10,000 nt of DNA from Theodoxus fluviatilis. Lineage: Eukaryota > Mollusca > Gastropoda > Cycloneritida > Neritidae. The stretch covers positions 107,501 to 117,500 of the forward strand of contig JAWQFJ010001828.1 of assembly GCA_034096865.1 (NCBI GenBank), written 5' to 3'. The position numbers and the translations under genes are program-made. Shown here piece by piece: positions 7,957 through 10,000 of this stretch. Numbering within the stretch: position 1 is the first letter of the stretch; each line of letters opens with the position of its first letter. The notes below the pieces were generated by a model. It made no database searches. It was not told the origin of the DNA and saw nothing but the letters and a program-made list of their open reading frames with translations.

Positions 7957-8750
7957 CCCTCTCAATGGTGGTTCCAGGCACCCGGATTCCCCCAGCAGGC
8001 GGTCTCCGATGGGTCGGGTCACTCCGGTGGCCCGGGGATCTCCCCAGTAGACAGGCGTCCAATGTCCGGCGGCGGCAGCAGCAATCTGGTCCAGGGATGA
8101 CCTGCCTACTCCAACCCCGACAAAGACTTTGCTCACTAGACCTGTGACCACTCTAAAGCTAGTCACACTATTGCACTACACTGTGCATTAAGAGAGAGAG
8201 AGGAAATACCTTTGGGCAGAGCGTCTATCAACAACCTTGACCCCTCCCAACATTCCTAACCTCCACTTTGCAGGTCATAGGCTCACGCCTACCGCAAATA
8301 CACGCCTAGCGTGCCACGCGTCAGAGCTTACGCGTATAGGTGGGGACGAGTTCTCCTAACAGGGCACGTTAGAGAATTATAGACTGCTTCCGCTTAGCAT
8401 CTTTACGTTAACTCATGAGTCCTGACAAGACAGCTTCTGCTCAGCGACACATAGTACGTAAGTCCCACACCCAGTATCCTATACTCGTTTGCTTCCCAGA
8501 AGAACGATATAGATACCATAGAGAGATAGTACTGACTACCGATCCCTCTCTTAATTCCTATCACTCTCACAAGACGTGATAACCATGGAATTAAACTGAA
8601 CTACAACTAGAACAAGCGAACGCTCGAACAACAAGAAATCTCAACAGACTCTTGACAATGACGGTTGTCACCCTCCTGTGATGCACACAGCGACGAGGCA
8701 ATAGCACTCACACCGGGCGGCATGCCCACCTGCGAGTCTATAGCGGAGCT

Positions 8751-9059
8751 CGCTACAACGCGTCTGCCTGCTCAGACAGCAAGCGATGAAGTGAACCCAG
8801 AAAGCGCCAAAACGCTCAACGGTCAGTCGCCCCGATCTCATTAGCCAATGAGATTACTCGATACCCCTATCACGTGGGTCATAAAGCACGAGGACTAACA
8901 CGTGGGGAGCAAAGTCCACGGAACTCACCTCCGTGACCTACGAAAAGAACATTCTATCATACCCCCTGTTCCATGGTTAAGAACCACCCCCCGCCTCAGA
9001 CGGGTAGTAACAGGCCATGCCCTCTGACCTTCGTTACTATTAATAACGCCCAGCGTCCG
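8751..9059 (+). repeat. Tandem direct repeat of about 310 bp, unit 1
   Basis: The right 239 bp (8821-9059) matches 9134-9373 with only about six substitutions and a few 1-nt indels by eye. The left 70 bp (8751-8820) matches 9058-9133 more weakly, with indels. Inside the conserved part are, in order: an 8-bp hairpin atctcatt/aatgagat (8835-8854) whose right arm overlaps a CCAAT box, two CACGTG E-box motifs (8871-8876 and about 8899-8904), a cacgga/tccgtg hairpin (8917-8935), a tggtt/aacca hairpin (8974-8986) and inverted tagtaac/gttacta (9005-9039). No coding sequence is seen. Confidence 0.85.
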
Positions 9060-9373
9060 CTACAAACGCGTTCTTAGACAGCATGCACGCAGATGAAGTT
9101 GAACCCAGCAAGGCGTTAAAACGTGCTCAAATAGGTCAGTCGCCCCGATCTCATTAGCCAATGAGATTATTCGATACCCCTATCACGTGGGTCATAAAGC
9201 ACGAGGACTAACACGTGAGGGAGCAAAGTCCACGGAACTCACCTCCGTGACCTACGAAAAGAACATTCTATCATACCCCCTGTTCCGTGGTTAAGAACCA
9301 CCCCCCGCCTCAGACGGGTAGTAACAGTCATGCCCTTCTGACCTTTGTTACTATTAATAACGCCCAGCGTCCG
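9060..9373 (+). repeat. Tandem direct repeat of about 310 bp, unit 2
   Basis: Second unit, joined to the first with only a 2-base overlap (cg) at the junction. It keeps all hairpins of unit 1. One improves: with G instead of A at the ccatgg/ccgtgg difference, the stem becomes gtggtt/aaccac, 6 bp. CCAAT and both CACGTG motifs are kept. There is no third unit: sequence diverges at once after 9373. Confidence 0.85.
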
Positions 9374-9457
9374 TCCCTAACGTACCAGTTAAAGACAATT
9401 GAACAGATTATGATTTCTTTATCTTTTCCTTCTCTTCTCTTGCGCAATCTTGCGACA

Positions 9458-9495
<38 letters not shown>

Positions 9496-9766
9496 GTGTC
9501 TCTCATCGCGCTGGACTCAAAAGGGACATGGTTTTCGTGACTCACTAGCACGAGTTCCATTTGCTCTCCCTGTTGTAGCAGGCCTGGACCTACCCTCACC
9601 CCAGCTGATTCTGTGCGACACAACCCTGCATGGCTCCAGCGGTGCTTTACACCTTAAGACCTCTTCATAAGTCTGCCCCACGCCAGTCACCAACCACTAG
9701 GCCTGAGAAAGGAGTTAAGTCTCCGAAAACGTGTCCCTACTACGTCTTATTGCTATACTTCCTCTT
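9374..9766. other. Unique sequence with a CT tract, no gene seen
   Basis: Holds a (CT)n tract with one CTTT and one GTGT interruption at 9458-9504. Otherwise it is unique sequence with no recognised gene, RNA or repeat. The open frame across the CT tract is a repeat artefact. Confidence 0.45.
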
Positions 9767-10000
9767 GTTCTTCTGTCTCTGTCTTTCTCTCTGTCTCCCT
9801 CTCTGTCTCTGTCTTTCTCTCTGTCTGCCTTTCTCTCAGTCTCTGTCTTTCTCTCTGTCTCTGTCTTTCTCTGTCTGTCTTTCTCTCTGTCTCTGTCTCT
9901 CTCTCTCTGTCTTTCTCTCTCTGTCTCTGTCTCTCTGTCTCTGTCTCTCTCTGTCTCTCTATGTCTCTCTCTCTGTCTCTCTCTGTCTCTCTCTCTGTCT
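9767..10000 (+). repeat. Polypyrimidine microsatellite, (CTGTCT/CTTTCT)n, runs off the window
   Basis: At least 234 bp of CT, CTGTCT and CTTTCT units with a higher-order pattern in which gtctctgtctttctct recurs several times between 9776 and 9900. It continues past the window edge. Pyrimidines are on the plus strand as in the other long tracts. Confidence 0.95.

Larger units (their letters stand above)
7049..8750. other. Non-coding, hairpin-rich sequence of unknown class
   Basis: About 1.7 kb with no credible gene. Open frames are short and overlap in several frames. The left 300 bp is A/C-rich with a TATAAAAAG box near 7150. The rest is GC-richer, with many perfect short hairpins: 7107-7122 (6 bp, loop caac), 7460-7476 (6 bp), 7495-7512 (ccgcta/tagcgg), 7881-7902, 7936-7956 and 8653-8670 (tgacaa/ttgtca). 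An 11-mer agcgtctctga repeats at 7628 and 7667, (AG)6 lies at 8191-8202 and a 10-bp palindrome at 8411-8420. The block begins at the LINE break with TG. It may be the non-coding part of another mobile element, but no terminal repeats were found. Confidence 0.5.

Noticed and set aside
7766..8166. Overlapping open frames of 60-94 codons on both strands
   Set aside because: Mutually overlapping, GC-driven, low similarity to any domain I know; the hairpins at 7881 and 7936 explain the composition better.
8751..9373. CRISPR-like repeats
   Set aside because: Only two long adjacent units with no short repeat-spacer pattern, in eukaryotic-type DNA.
7049..9700. Complete LTR retrotransposon with paired LTRs
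   Set aside because: No long direct repeat between the two ends, no primer binding site, and no gag or pol frame; only the TG at the break hints at it.

Overview
This window looks like metazoan nuclear DNA made almost entirely of repeats, most likely from a mollusc or another lophotrochozoan. The suggestion rests on two things. One is the non-LTR retrotransposon proteins, whose FADD-type reverse transcriptase and C-terminal Cys/His cluster resemble elements common in those genomes. The other is the extreme load of CT and CTGT microsatellites with short repeats wedged between them. No intact host gene, rRNA, tRNA or CRISPR array could be supported. Nothing prokaryotic was seen, such as operons or Shine-Dalgarno-led genes.

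Layout. 1-731 is AT-rich unique sequence with a perfect 10-bp hairpin. About 786-2341 is the 3' part of a LINE: the end of the reverse transcriptase, a C-terminal region, a Cys/His cluster, a 3' UTR, AATAAA and a (CAAT)n tail. Its reading frame is broken once near 1660. 2341-2850 is a long pyrimidine tract joined directly to the LINE tail. 2851-3611 is unique and low-complexity sequence. 3612-4030 holds two copies (A, B) of a roughly 160-bp core, each bounded by pyrimidine-rich sequence or tetranucleotide repeats; a shorter third copy (C) lies at 5795-5921. 4031-5035 is unique sequence with a diverged 57-bp repeat pair. 5036-5790 is a composite microsatellite, purine-type and then pyrimidine-type. 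5922-6170 is more pyrimidine repeat. About 6422-7045 is a second LINE fragment covering the segment upstream of the reverse transcriptase, stopping just where that domain should begin. 7049-9373 is a non-coding stretch rich in short hairpins that ends in a direct tandem duplication of about 310 bp. 9374-10000 is unique sequence running into another pyrimidine tract.

How the parts fit. The only recognisable coding sequence is decayed retrotransposon. The two LINE fragments cover different, non-overlapping parts of ORF2 and lie in the reverse of protein order on the same strand, so they are two insertions or a rearranged element. The most interesting signals are the three microsatellite-bounded cores with conserved hairpins and the hairpin-rich 7.05-9.37 kb block with its near-identical tandem repeats. 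Either may belong to a mobile element family that cannot be named from sequence alone.
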